The notes under the pieces are model-generated. The model was not told the origin of the DNA. It made no database searches and worked only from the letters and a program-made list of their open reading frames with translations. This document shows positions 34,382-41,256 of a stretch of 41,256 nucleotides of DNA, in pieces. The DNA is from Akkermansiaceae bacterium (GTDB taxonomy: Bacteria > Verrucomicrobiota > Verrucomicrobiia > Verrucomicrobiales > Akkermansiaceae), in contig JAQWZU010000028.1 of NCBI GenBank assembly GCA_029253285.1, positions 1 through 41,256 of the forward strand. The letters are read 5' to 3'. The translations under genes and the position numbers were made by a program. The first letter of the stretch is position 1; each line of letters begins with the position of its first letter.

Positions 34382-34789
34382 ATGTCCAAAAGCGCCAGCC
34401 TATCGAATAATCCTCTCTTCCGGAGAGGGGAACGAATTTATGACGAAAGTGGTCGAGATATTATCGAACTCGCTGAAAAAAAGAGCTATATGGTGTCCAC
34501 GGTTGCGGAAATTTTAGGGATGACAGTTCGTGAATTTGAGGGTGCCTTGGAGCGCAGCGTCGGAATCCGCCCGAAGGAACTTTTTCGAAATCATCGGGCC
34601 GTGATGGCGCGTCGGATGATCCAGGAAAGGCAGGATCTGCATGAAATTTCCAATAAATTGGGATTTCGTCACTATTCTCATTTTGCTACGGAAATTAAGA
34701 AGTATTACGGGATTCCTCCCCTCCAACTACAGGCAATGATCCGAGATCGCTGCGATGCTGCGAATCAGGGTTTGGCCGGCGATAAGTAA
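34382..34789 (+). CDS. Small AraC-type DNA-binding protein
   Basis: A 135-residue protein with an AraC/XylS DNA-binding domain and no sensing domain. Residues 25-125 contain the two helix-turn-helix units (YMVSTVAEILGMTVREFEGALERSVGI, and DLHEISNKLGFRHYSHFATEIKKYYGIPPLQL). It is divergent from the hybrid kinase gene, with 98 nt between the starts. It may regulate or be regulated by that two-component system; this is inferred from position only. Confidence 0.8.
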   Translation: MSKSASLSNNPLFRRGERIYDESGRDIIELAEKKSYMVSTVAEILGMTVREFEGALERSVGIRPKELFRNHRAVMARRMIQERQDLHEISNKLGFRHYSHFATEIKKYYGIPPLQLQAMIRDRCDAANQGLAGDK

Positions 34790-35103
34790 GGATCGGGTGG
34801 CGCGGCCTTTGGGATTTTTTGAAGGATCGCCTTTCGAGAAAATATGGGCCCGGCCGGAGTTGATGATTTGGATGTGATCTTACGATGGACTTGGTTTTAT
34901 GGGGAGCAAAGAGCGCGCCATAAACTCTGGGAGGAAGCATCTTGAGACGCTAATTTTCATAATTCAGTGAGTTAAGTATACTTGGAATTCTGAAATGGGC
35001 GGGAAGTGATCGCTCAGTTGATGCTGTGCAAAAAGGCTAGATTGTTCCGGAATTGAGTTCAAATAGATTTGAACAAAGAGCTGTTTTGTGAAAAGTTGTG
35101 CCC
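34790..35103. other. Intergenic region before the exopolysaccharide regulator
   Basis: About 314 nt with no convincing gene on either strand. It contains a 10-bp palindrome AAGTATACTT (34974-34983) and the larger palindrome listed next. It probably holds the promoter of the GbsR-like gene: TTGTTC (35043) and TAGATT (35064) are 16 nt apart, and the second overlaps the palindrome. Confidence 0.5.
35057..35074. promoter_or_regulatory. Palindromic operator candidate A (GTTCA-N8-TGAAC)
   Basis: GTTCAAAT-AG-ATTTGAAC is a perfect 8+2+8 inverted repeat ending 29 nt before the ATG of the GbsR/MarR-like gene. The same GTTCA-N8-TGAAC frame recurs at 36187-36204 before the biosynthetic operon. Dimeric MarR/GbsR proteins bind 16-20 bp palindromes of this kind, so this is the probable autoregulatory site. 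Confidence 0.6.
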
Positions 35104-35604
35104 ATGGCAGACGGGGATCGGAGTGAAAAGGCTCTCAGTGATTTCGAGTCGCAGGTGATTGAGTTCTTTTGCGATGGGGTGAAAATTTTGGGCCTTCCGA
35201 AATCGATTGGGGAAATCTATGGCCTGCTTTTCATCTCTCCGGATCCAATTTCCCTCGATGATTTGGTATGTCGCTTGGGGATTAGCAAAGGATCAGCGAG
35301 TCAGGGTTTACGGACCCTAAGGGAACTTGGAGCGGTACGGGAAGCCGAAGTAACTTCTGGCAGGAGGGTTTATTATGAACCGGATGTCGAGCTGAAGAGA
35401 TTGGTTGGAGGGTTTATTAAAGAGCAAGTTAGGCCCCATCTTTCCAGCGGAGAGGAAAAATTGGACTCATTGAAGAAGATGGTCGGAGACATGCCGGGAG
35501 ATGTTCGATCGGACTTTTATGCCGGTCGTTTGGAACGGCTGAGCCGATGGTCTAGCCGTGCCAAGGTCGTGCTTCCCCTCCTTCAGAAATTCTTGGGTAG
35601 CTGA
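35104..35604 (+). CDS. GbsR/MarR-type winged-helix regulator
   Basis: A 166-residue regulator. The ATG at 35104 is preferred over a GTG two codons earlier. Residues about 30-100 are a winged helix-turn-helix: PKSIGEIYGLLFISPDPISLDDLVCRLGISKGSASQGLRTLRELGAVREAEVTSGRRVYYEP, the wording of GbsR-like repressors. The C-terminal helices are for dimerisation. It is followed after 1 nt by the RfaH-like gene. Given the shared palindrome before itself and the exopolysaccharide operon, it most likely controls initiation of both. Confidence 0.85.
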   Translation: MADGDRSEKALSDFESQVIEFFCDGVKILGLPKSIGEIYGLLFISPDPISLDDLVCRLGISKGSASQGLRTLRELGAVREAEVTSGRRVYYEPDVELKRLVGGFIKEQVRPHLSSGEEKLDSLKKMVGDMPGDVRSDFYAGRLERLSRWSSRAKVVLPLLQKFLGS

Positions 35605-35605
35605 A

Positions 35606-36169
35606 ATGAACTCGGATAAAGCATCAGAGCCGAATTGGTATGTCTTGCGTACCCAACTGAAGCGTGAACGTTTGGCGGCGGCGAATCTTCGGCGTCTTGA
35701 GGGTGTCGAAGTCTTCCTGCCGCGCCTGCGCTACCAAAAGACTACCCGGCGGGGTCGCGTCTGGTGGGTGGAGCCCTTGTTTCCCGGATATTTATTAGCA
35801 AAATTTTCTTATTTGGAACTGAGTCGGGCGGTAACCTACACGGCTGGAGTCAGTCGAATCGTAACTTTCGGAGATGATACTCCGGCGGTTCCGGACCAAT
35901 TTGTGAAGGATCTCCAGGCTGAGGTGGCTCGCCATCAAACGGACGACGAAGAGATTGTCGTGAACTGGAAAGTGGAAGTGGGGGATGAGGTCGAATTGGC
36001 GGAGGGGCCATTCAAGGGGATGGAAGGGCGGGTGGTCGAGGTCAGGCCGGGAGCGGAGCGGGTGAGTTTGTTGCTCGAGTTTCTGGGAGAATCGAAACCG
36101 GTAGAGGTGAGCCTTTATAGTTTGATCCTGGCGAACCCGGACATTCCGGAAGGCTGGAAGGGAGAGTAG
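35606..36169 (+). CDS. RfaH/NusG-like specialised transcription antiterminator
   Basis: A 187-residue protein. The N-terminal NGN domain reads NWYVLRTQLKRERLAAANLRRLEGVEVFLPRLRYQ, then PLFPGYLLAKFSYLE and GVSRIVTFGDDTPAVPD. The C-terminal KOW domain reads VGDEVELAEGPFKGMEGRVVEV. A paralogue of NusG beside a polysaccharide locus is normally of the RfaH/UpxY/LoaP kind: it loads on RNA polymerase at a leader signal and suppresses termination through a long operon. The matching ops-like signal is at 36320-36330. The start is the ATG at 35606, 1 nt after the regulator stop. Confidence 0.9.
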   Translation: MNSDKASEPNWYVLRTQLKRERLAAANLRRLEGVEVFLPRLRYQKTTRRGRVWWVEPLFPGYLLAKFSYLELSRAVTYTAGVSRIVTFGDDTPAVPDQFVKDLQAEVARHQTDDEEIVVNWKVEVGDEVELAEGPFKGMEGRVVEVRPGAERVSLLLEFLGESKPVEVSLYSLILANPDIPEGWKGE

Positions 36170-36186
36170 CAGCGATTTCCAAATAA

Positions 36187-36204
36187 GTTCATTTTTAATT
36201 GAAC
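36187..36204. promoter_or_regulatory. Palindromic operator candidate B (GTTCA-N8-TGAAC)
   Basis: GTTCA-TTTTTAAT-TGAAC repeats the half-sites, spacing and AT-rich centre of the element at 35057. TTGAAC (36199-36204) could also act as a -35 hexamer for a promoter with a TATATT-like -10 around 36225-36230 (spacing 20 nt, longer than ideal). A repressor bound here would block the exopolysaccharide operon. Confidence 0.6.
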
Positions 36205-36319
36205 AATACCCTATTCCATGAGTCTATATTGCTAACTGAGACGGGATTTCCATTGTTTTCGGTCCCAGATTGCTGGATTTTATTGGTTTTACTCTATCGG
36301 ATGTGAGTAAGTGACCATT

Positions 36320-36330
36320 GGCGGTAGCTA
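36320..36330 (+). promoter_or_regulatory. ops-like element
   Basis: GGCGGTAGCTA begins with GGCGGTAGC, identical to the first nine bases of the E. coli ops signal (GGCGGTAGCGTG), the sequence at which RNA polymerase pauses and recruits RfaH. It is on the sense strand of the leader, 13 nt before the GTG of the first biosynthetic gene, and about 150 nt after the end of the RfaH-like gene. Confidence 0.7.
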
Positions 36331-36343
36331 GCTATTATTTGTT

Positions 36344-37456
36344 GTGAATGTGCCCTTATTAGATGTTCCCGCGCAAAATGCGCCCTTGCGGGACGAGTTA
36401 TTGCAGGTATTCGAGAGCGTTCTCGATTCGGGATATTTTATCTTAGGTCCCGAGGTTGAGGCTTTTGAAAAAGAAGCTGCGGAGTATCTCGGAGTGCCTC
36501 ATACGATTGGAGTGTCGTCCGGAACGGACGCCTTGATCGTGGCTCTTCTTGCGGCCGGGGTGGGACCGGGAGATGAAGTAATTTGTCCCTCCTTCACTTT
36601 TTTCGCTACTGCCGGAAGTGTGGTTCGAGTCGGGGCCACGCCAGTCTTTGCGGACTCTCTGGAGGACAGTTTTAATATCGACCTCGAATCGGTGAAGAGC
36701 CGGATCACGTCGAAAACTAAAGCCATTATTCCGGTCCATTTGTTTGGGCGGAGTTGTGAGATTGCAGGAGTGATGGAGTTTGCCGATGAACATGATCTCG
36801 TCGTGATTGAGGACACCGCACAATCATTAAGTGCGGGCGTTGATTCACGCAAATGCGGTACCTTTGGTCACTTTGGAACCTATAGTTTTTTCCCCTCAAA
36901 GAATCTGGGTGGCTACGGTGATAGCGGTCTCGTGAGTTGTCTGGATGATGACTTGGCAGAGAAAGTTCGACAGTTGCGAAATCATGGAATGCACCCTAAA
37001 TATTATCATGCCATGGTCGGAGGAAATTTCCGGATCGATGCGTTGCAGGCGGCCTTGCTGAGGAAGAAATTACCTCACCTGGATTCTTATGGTGAGGCCC
37101 GCGCTGAAAATGCCGGATATTATCTGGAGGAATTTGCGGAACTGGATTCAGAGCAAGTAACCTTGCCACTTCCGGGAACATCCGAAGAAGGTGTGATCTG
37201 GAATCAATTTACTCTGAAGGTCCACGGCCGGCGGGATGAGCTCAAAGCCCACTTACTGGAAAGTCAGGTTGGGTGTGAAGTTTACTACCCTGTTCCCTTG
37301 CACCAACAGGAGTGCTTTTCTCACCTTCAGGCTGGAGCACTTCCGGTCGCCGAAAAATTAGCGTCGGAGGCATTAAGTATTCCCGTTTTTGGCGAGCTTG
37401 GAGAAGAACGTCGGGAGCGCGTGGTTGAGGTCGTAAAATCATTCTTTAAATCATGA
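36344..37456 (+). CDS. DegT/DnrJ/EryC1/StrS-family sugar aminotransferase
   Basis: A 370-residue PLP enzyme that aminates a nucleotide keto-sugar. GTG start (36344). Motifs: [12 protein letters not shown] (58-69, PLP phosphate), ED 156-157 in [10 protein letters not shown], and the PLP Lys186 in [26 protein letters not shown] and the C-terminal [10 protein letters not shown] are typical. It is the first gene of the biosynthetic operon and its stop overlaps the next start by 4 nt. The keto-sugar it uses may be the GDP-4-keto-6-deoxymannose made by the product of the gene two positions on, giving a perosamine-like amino sugar, but this is not certain. Confidence 0.92.
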   Translation: MNVPLLDVPAQNAPLRDELLQVFESVLDSGYFILGPEVEAFEKEAAEYLGVPHTIGVSSGTDALIVALLAAGVGPGDEVICPSFTFFATAGSVVRVGATPVFADSLEDSFNIDLESVKSRITSKTKAIIPVHLFGRSCEIAGVMEFADEHDLVVIEDTAQSLSAGVDSRKCGTFGHFGTYSFFPSKNLGGYGDSGLVSCLDDDLAEKVRQLRNHGMHPKYYHAMVGGNFRIDALQAALLRKKLPHLDSYGEARAENAGYYLEEFAELDSEQVTLPLPGTSEEGVIWNQFTLKVHGRRDELKAHLLESQVGCEVYYPVPLHQQECFSHLQAGALPVAEKLASEALSIPVFGELGEERRERVVEVVKSFFKS

Positions 37457-38388
37457 AGATTTTCATCGCAGGACACCGTGGAATGGTGGGAAGCGCACTC
37501 GTTCGCGAAGCGAGGAAAAGAGGAGGCTACGAGGTCCTGACGGCAAGCCGTGACGAATTGGATCTTCTCGATCAAGCCAGCGTTGCCGAATGGCTTGAAG
37601 ATCATGAACCGGATCAAGTAATTATCGCCGCTGCGAAAGTGGGCGGCATTCATGCCAATTCGACCTATCCGGCGGAGTTTATTTACGAGAATCTCGCCAT
37701 CGCCTCCAATCTGATCGAAGGCTCGCGGCAGGCGGGAGTCGGCAGGGTGTTGTTCCTTGGAAGTTCTTGTATCTATCCCAAAATGGCTCCTCAGCCAATG
37801 CCCGAGAATTGCCTGTTAACAAGCTCACTGGAGCTTACCAATGAGGCATACGCGATCGCCAAAATTGCGGGTTTAAAAATGTGCCAACATTATCGCGCCC
37901 AGTATGGTCTGATGTATCATTCGGCGATGCCTACGAATCTCTATGGTCCGGGTGACAATTATCATCCCGAAAATTCGCATGTGATACCAGCGATGATCCG
38001 GCGCTTCCATGAAGCGAAGGAGCGAGGCGATTCGGATGTGACGATTTGGGGGAGCGGAACCCCCCGCCGGGAATTTCTGCACGTCGATGATTTGGCTGAA
38101 GCGTGTTTTCATTTGCTGGGCCATGATCATCCGCCAGACTGGGTGAATCTGGGGGTTGGTGAAGACCTCACGATTTTGGATTTGGCGAAAACAATTGCGA
38201 AGACGGTGGGATTTGAAGGTGAGATTAAGACCGACCCTTCGAAGCCCGATGGCACTCCCCGGAAACTTCTCGATGTGAGCCTTCTCAACGAAACGGGATG
38301 GACCGCGAAGATCGCTTTTGAAGACGGACTCAAAGGCGCGTATCAGGACTTTTTAGCGACCCTCGAAGAGGGGACGGCGCGACTTTAA
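37453..38388 (+). CDS. fcl: GDP-L-fucose synthase
   Basis: A 311-residue bifunctional epimerase/reductase that turns GDP-4-keto-6-deoxy-D-mannose into GDP-L-fucose. NADP motif GHRGMVGSA (7-15), [22 protein letters not shown] (family signature), LGSSCIYPK (103-110), and the catalytic Tyr133/Lys137 in EAYAIAK. The length matches E. coli WcaG. It overlaps the aminotransferase gene and precedes gmd by 11 nt, the two genes making a complete GDP-mannose to GDP-fucose route. Confidence 0.95.
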   Translation: MKIFIAGHRGMVGSALVREARKRGGYEVLTASRDELDLLDQASVAEWLEDHEPDQVIIAAAKVGGIHANSTYPAEFIYENLAIASNLIEGSRQAGVGRVLFLGSSCIYPKMAPQPMPENCLLTSSLELTNEAYAIAKIAGLKMCQHYRAQYGLMYHSAMPTNLYGPGDNYHPENSHVIPAMIRRFHEAKERGDSDVTIWGSGTPRREFLHVDDLAEACFHLLGHDHPPDWVNLGVGEDLTILDLAKTIAKTVGFEGEIKTDPSKPDGTPRKLLDVSLLNETGWTAKIAFEDGLKGAYQDFLATLEEGTARL

Positions 38389-38399
38389 CACCATTTATT

Positions 38400-39518
38400 A
38401 TGAAGAAAGCACTTATCACAGGCATCACGGGCCAAGACGGTTCCTACTTGGCGGAACTCCTTCTTGAAAAAGGATACGAAGTTCACGGCATCAAGCGTCG
38501 GGCTTCTTCATTCAACACCGAGCGAGTCGATCATATTTATGAAGATCCTCATGTCGAAAGTGCACGCTTCAAATTGCATTATGGGGATCTCACTGATACC
38601 TCGAATTTGACTCGGATCATTAGTGAAATTCAGCCGGATGAAGTTTACAATCTTGGCGCTCAATCCCATGTCGCAGTTTCTTTTGAATCGCCGGAATATA
38701 CGGCAGATGTTGATGCCATCGGAGCCCTCCGCTTGCTGGAGGCGATTCGCTTTTTGGGATTGGAAAAGAAGACCCGATTTTACCAGGCCTCGACTTCCGA
38801 ACTATACGGATTGGTGCAGGAAGTTCCGCAAAAGGAAACCACTCCGTTCTATCCTCGCTCTCCCTACGCGGCTGCAAAAATGTATGCCTATTGGATTACC
38901 GTAAACTACCGCGAGTCATACGGCATGTATGCCTGCAACGGAATTCTCTTTAACCACGAATCGCCTCGACGGGGTGAGACCTTCGTGACACGCAAGATCA
39001 CCCGGGCTATCGCAAATATTTCCCAAGGTTTGGAGGATTGTTTGTTCCTGGGAAACATGGACGCCCTTCGCGATTGGGGTCACGCCAAAGATTACGTTCG
39101 CATGCAGTGGATGATGCTTCAGCAAGACGAGCCGGATGATTTTGTCATCGCAACTGGCAAGCAGATTTCCGTCCGTGAATTTGTCACCCTTTCGGCCAAA
39201 GAAGCTGGCATTGAGTTGGTATTTTCCGGCGAAGGTGTTGATGAGATCGCTACCGTTTCGGCAGTCGATCACGAAAAATCTCCTGCGATAAATGTTGGGG
39301 ATGTCATTGTCCGCGTAGACCCAAGATACTTCCGCCCGGCTGAAGTCGAGACGCTCCTGGGAGATCCGACCAAAGCCAAAGAGAAGCTTGGTTGGGTTCC
39401 GGAAATCACCGTTGAGGAAATGTGTTCCGAGATGGTTTTCCATGACCTTGAGAAAGCGAAGCAACACGCGCTTCTTAAAAAGCATGGCCACCACGTGTCC
39501 GTTGCTACCGAAGGATAA
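38400..39518 (+). CDS. gmd: GDP-mannose 4,6-dehydratase
   Basis: A 372-residue SDR-type dehydratase. NAD(P) motif [12 protein letters not shown] (8-19), [20 protein letters not shown] (32-51), active-site STSE (131-134), Tyr156-x3-Lys160 in SPYAAAK, and [19 protein letters not shown], all of the family. The product feeds Fcl and perhaps the aminotransferase. The WecG-like gene starts 6 nt after its stop. Confidence 0.96.
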   Translation: MKKALITGITGQDGSYLAELLLEKGYEVHGIKRRASSFNTERVDHIYEDPHVESARFKLHYGDLTDTSNLTRIISEIQPDEVYNLGAQSHVAVSFESPEYTADVDAIGALRLLEAIRFLGLEKKTRFYQASTSELYGLVQEVPQKETTPFYPRSPYAAAKMYAYWITVNYRESYGMYACNGILFNHESPRRGETFVTRKITRAIANISQGLEDCLFLGNMDALRDWGHAKDYVRMQWMMLQQDEPDDFVIATGKQISVREFVTLSAKEAGIELVFSGEGVDEIATVSAVDHEKSPAINVGDVIVRVDPRYFRPAEVETLLGDPTKAKEKLGWVPEITVEEMCSEMVFHDLEKAKQHALLKKHGHHVSVATEG

Positions 39519-39524
39519 ACTTAA

Positions 39525-40283
39525 GTGCCAGGCTCACTAAAAACTCGAAACGTGATTGGGTATCCAATTGCAGTGACCACCTATGCTGATGCGACGAGTT
39601 GGAGTATGGAAGCGGCACATCGTGGGGATCGGGCCTATGCTGTGAGCGCCGCCAACACTCACGTTCTTGCCCATGCACGTCACGATCAGTTGTTCGGTGA
39701 AGCTCTTTCGAAGTTTGATCTAATTTGCCCTGATGGCACGCCTCTATTGTGGTCGGTGAATGCCCAGTTGCCCGAAGAAGAGAAATTGGAAGAGAGAGTT
39801 TACGGGCCAACCTTAATGCTCGAATTGCTGAAATCTACCGAAGGTGATTCAGATCAATCCCACTTCTTTCTTGGTGGAAAACAGGAAACTCTTGATCAGC
39901 TTTCCGAGCGGTTCGAATCAAATGAAATTGCCGGGACTTACTCACCTCCTTTTGGAGAATGGCCCGCTGAAGAGCATGAGAAAATTAAGGCGCTTATCCG
40001 CGAATCGGGCGCTCGATTTGTTTGGGTTGGCTTAGGCTGTCCCAAGCAGGAAAAATGGATTGCCGACCACCTCAGTTCCCTTCCTCCTGCCGTATATTTT
40101 GGTATTGGTGCGGCGTTTGCCTTCCACGCCGGCGACGTAAAACAAGCTCCGGAGTTTATTCAAAAATTTGGGATGGAGTGGCTCTACCGCCTCTGTGCCG
40201 AACCCCGCCGACTTTGGAAACGGTACGCCGTCTATAATTCGCTATTCCTCTTTTACACTATTAAAGATCATATCCGTGGCTGA
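39525..40283 (+). CDS. WecG/TagA/CpsF-family glycosyltransferase
   Basis: A 252-residue GT26-type transferase that adds a sugar to a membrane lipid-linked intermediate early in surface-polymer assembly. GTG start. Motifs: SAANTHVLAHARHD (around 42-55, with the family Asn-Thr), CPDGTPLLW (68-76, catalytic Asp), and VWVGLGCPKQEKWI (166-179). The C-terminus MEWLYRLCAEPRRLWKRY is the membrane-contacting tail seen in WecG and TagA. Its last 8 nt overlap the cysC start. Confidence 0.93.
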   Translation: MPGSLKTRNVIGYPIAVTTYADATSWSMEAAHRGDRAYAVSAANTHVLAHARHDQLFGEALSKFDLICPDGTPLLWSVNAQLPEEEKLEERVYGPTLMLELLKSTEGDSDQSHFFLGGKQETLDQLSERFESNEIAGTYSPPFGEWPAEEHEKIKALIRESGARFVWVGLGCPKQEKWIADHLSSLPPAVYFGIGAAFAFHAGDVKQAPEFIQKFGMEWLYRLCAEPRRLWKRYAVYNSLFLFYTIKDHIRG

Positions 40284-40851
40284 AAATATTCATACTCAAT
40301 TTCACCGTTTCGTTTCTTCTGACGAAAAAGAAGCTCTCCTCGGGCAGAAAGGCTCTGTGCTTTGGATGTATGGATTAAGTGGTTCGGGTAAATCTACTAT
40401 CGCGGCTGCAGTGGAACGAAAGCTTCACGTCCAGGGTCGGTTTGTCGTTATTTTGGATGGAGATAATTTTAGGAATGGCCTGAACTCCGACCTTGGATTT
40501 AGCGACGAGGACCGCGAGGAAAACGTGCGCCGCGTTTCTGAAGTCGCTAAGATGTTTGCGAGCCAGGGGATCATCGTCATTGTCTCTGTGATCACTCCGA
40601 AGCAGGCACTAAGAGATCAAGCGCGGGAGATTGTCGGCCCGATTTTCAAGGAAATCTTCATCAAGGCTTCTTATGAAACTTGCGCCCAACGAGATCCCAA
40701 AGGTCTTTATGCCAAAGTGGCTGCTGGCGAGATCAAACAATTTACCGGGAAAGACAGCGGGTTCGAAGAGCCTCCGAATCCCGATCTGCTCGTTGATACT
40801 GAAACGACCGAGATTGAGGATGCAGCCACCCAAATCAGTAGTTTGCTCTGA
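40276..40851 (+). CDS. cysC: Adenylylsulfate kinase (APS kinase)
   Basis: A 191-residue kinase making PAPS, the sulfate donor. GTG start at 40276, inside the end of the preceding gene; earlier in-frame starts only add that gene's shadow. P-loop GLSGSGKST (33-41), DGDNFRNGLNSDLGFS (61-76) and EDREENVRRV. The family's reactive ISP motif appears here as ITP (106-108), so Thr replaces the Ser that becomes phosphorylated in the E. coli enzyme. It is within a polysaccharide operon and followed by cysD. Confidence 0.93.
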   Translation: MAENIHTQFHRFVSSDEKEALLGQKGSVLWMYGLSGSGKSTIAAAVERKLHVQGRFVVILDGDNFRNGLNSDLGFSDEDREENVRRVSEVAKMFASQGIIVIVSVITPKQALRDQAREIVGPIFKEIFIKASYETCAQRDPKGLYAKVAAGEIKQFTGKDSGFEEPPNPDLLVDTETTEIEDAATQISSLL

Positions 40852-40954
40852 GTTAGGCTTTGAGACGGAAATTTTTTCACTTGCCAGTGACTCCAGCCGG
40901 TCTTAGGAGAGGCCCGAGCAAAAACCTGACAAACCTGAGCATCTTACTTATCTT

Positions 40955-41256
40955 ATGTCCGACTACAACCTAAGTCACCTCGATCAACTCGAGGCCGAGG
41001 CGATTTTCATTCTCCGGGAAACTGCGGCCCAGTTTGAAAATCCCGGCCTCCTTTTTTCAGCGGGGAAGGATTCGATCGTGATGGCACATATTGCGCGCAA
41101 GGCCTTTTACCCAGCGAGGATCCCTTTTCCCTTGGTCCACGTGGATACGGGTCATAATTTTCCTGAGACCATTGAATTCCGTGACGCCTATGCGGAGAAA
41201 ATCGGCGCAAGATTACACGTTGGCTTGGTTCAGGATTCCATTGACCGGGGAACAGC
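40955..41256 (+). CDS. cysD: Sulfate adenylyltransferase subunit 2 (CysD), N-terminal part
   Basis: An open frame from ATG 40955 to the window end gives 100 codons: [20 protein letters not shown], then [22 protein letters not shown] with the PP-loop (SAGKDS) and [16 protein letters not shown]. This is the ATP sulfurylase subunit that makes APS from sulfate and ATP with the GTPase CysN. It starts 103 nt after cysC, so it may have its own promoter. cysN is expected beyond the window edge. Confidence 0.93.
   Translation, partial: MSDYNLSHLDQLEAEAIFILRETAAQFENPGLLFSAGKDSIVMAHIARKAFYPARIPFPLVHVDTGHNFPETIEFRDAYAEKIGARLHVGLVQDSIDRGT

Noticed and set aside
34695-34940. 81-codon minus-strand ORF across the end of the AraC-type gene
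   Set aside because: Composition is that of an antisense shadow (Arg/Pro/Ser-rich) and there is no recognisable start context.
41133-41148. CCACGTGG in cysD as a third parS site
   Set aside because: The outer bases do not match parS and the codons encode the conserved VHVDTG motif of CysD, which explains the sequence.

Overview
The window reads as chromosomal DNA of a member of the Verrucomicrobiota or a close PVC relative. This is inferred from gene content, not from a marker-gene search: a DUF1080 (3-keto-disaccharide hydrolase) protein next to a Gfo/Idh oxidoreductase, a secreted PQQ-like beta-propeller protein, a Ser/Thr kinase fused to C-type-lectin-like domains, a nucleoside-symporter-type MFS protein, and many short lipoproteins. 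Base composition is balanced, most genes lack a strong Shine-Dalgarno sequence, and GTG or TTG starts are common. I see no tRNA, rRNA, CRISPR array or transposase.

Layout. 1-5.1 kb: the start of an FtsX-like permease; a DsbD-type thiol:disulfide transporter whose C-terminal thioredoxin motif carries an in-frame TGA exactly where the first catalytic Cys should be (a probable selenoprotein), followed by a tiny redox-dead thioredoxin-like ORF; trpS; a small exported protein and an intradiol dioxygenase-like protein. 5.1-9.5 kb: a LolD/MacB-type ATPase, tsaE, rplU-rpmA, trmL and mnmG. mnmG contains two palindromes that match the ParB-binding site parS. 9.7-15.6 kb: a secreted glucan-water-dikinase-like protein, small hypothetical and secreted proteins, a CAP-domain protein, ribD and a short lipoprotein. 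15.7-22.8 kb: a PQQ-like propeller protein, a second short lipoprotein, a purple-acid-phosphatase-like enzyme with a TPR partner, and the kinase-lectin fusion. 22.9-25.1 kb: truncated haemoglobin, CPBP protease, thiL. 25.1-30.2 kb: a tightly packed sugar operon (nagB, AraC regulator, MFS transporter, small membrane protein, Gfo/Idh oxidoreductase, DUF1080 hydrolase). 30.2-34.8 kb: an SDR gene remnant, a response regulator, a kinase-receiver-kinase hybrid and a small AraC-type protein.

35.1-41.3 kb is the start of an exopolysaccharide locus with a visible control circuit: a GbsR/MarR-type regulator, an RfaH/NusG-like antiterminator, then DegT aminotransferase, GDP-L-fucose synthase, GDP-mannose 4,6-dehydratase, WecG/TagA transferase, APS kinase and the start of CysD. 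The same palindrome GTTCA-N8-TGAAC occurs before the regulator gene and before the biosynthetic operon, and an exact GGCGGTAGC ops core lies 15 nt before the first biosynthetic gene. GDP-fucose and PAPS genes side by side suggest a fucose-containing, possibly sulfated polymer.

Strongest observations: the UGA-containing DsbD, the GbsR operator / RfaH / ops circuit, the parS-like sites inside mnmG, and the exported GWD-like dikinase.
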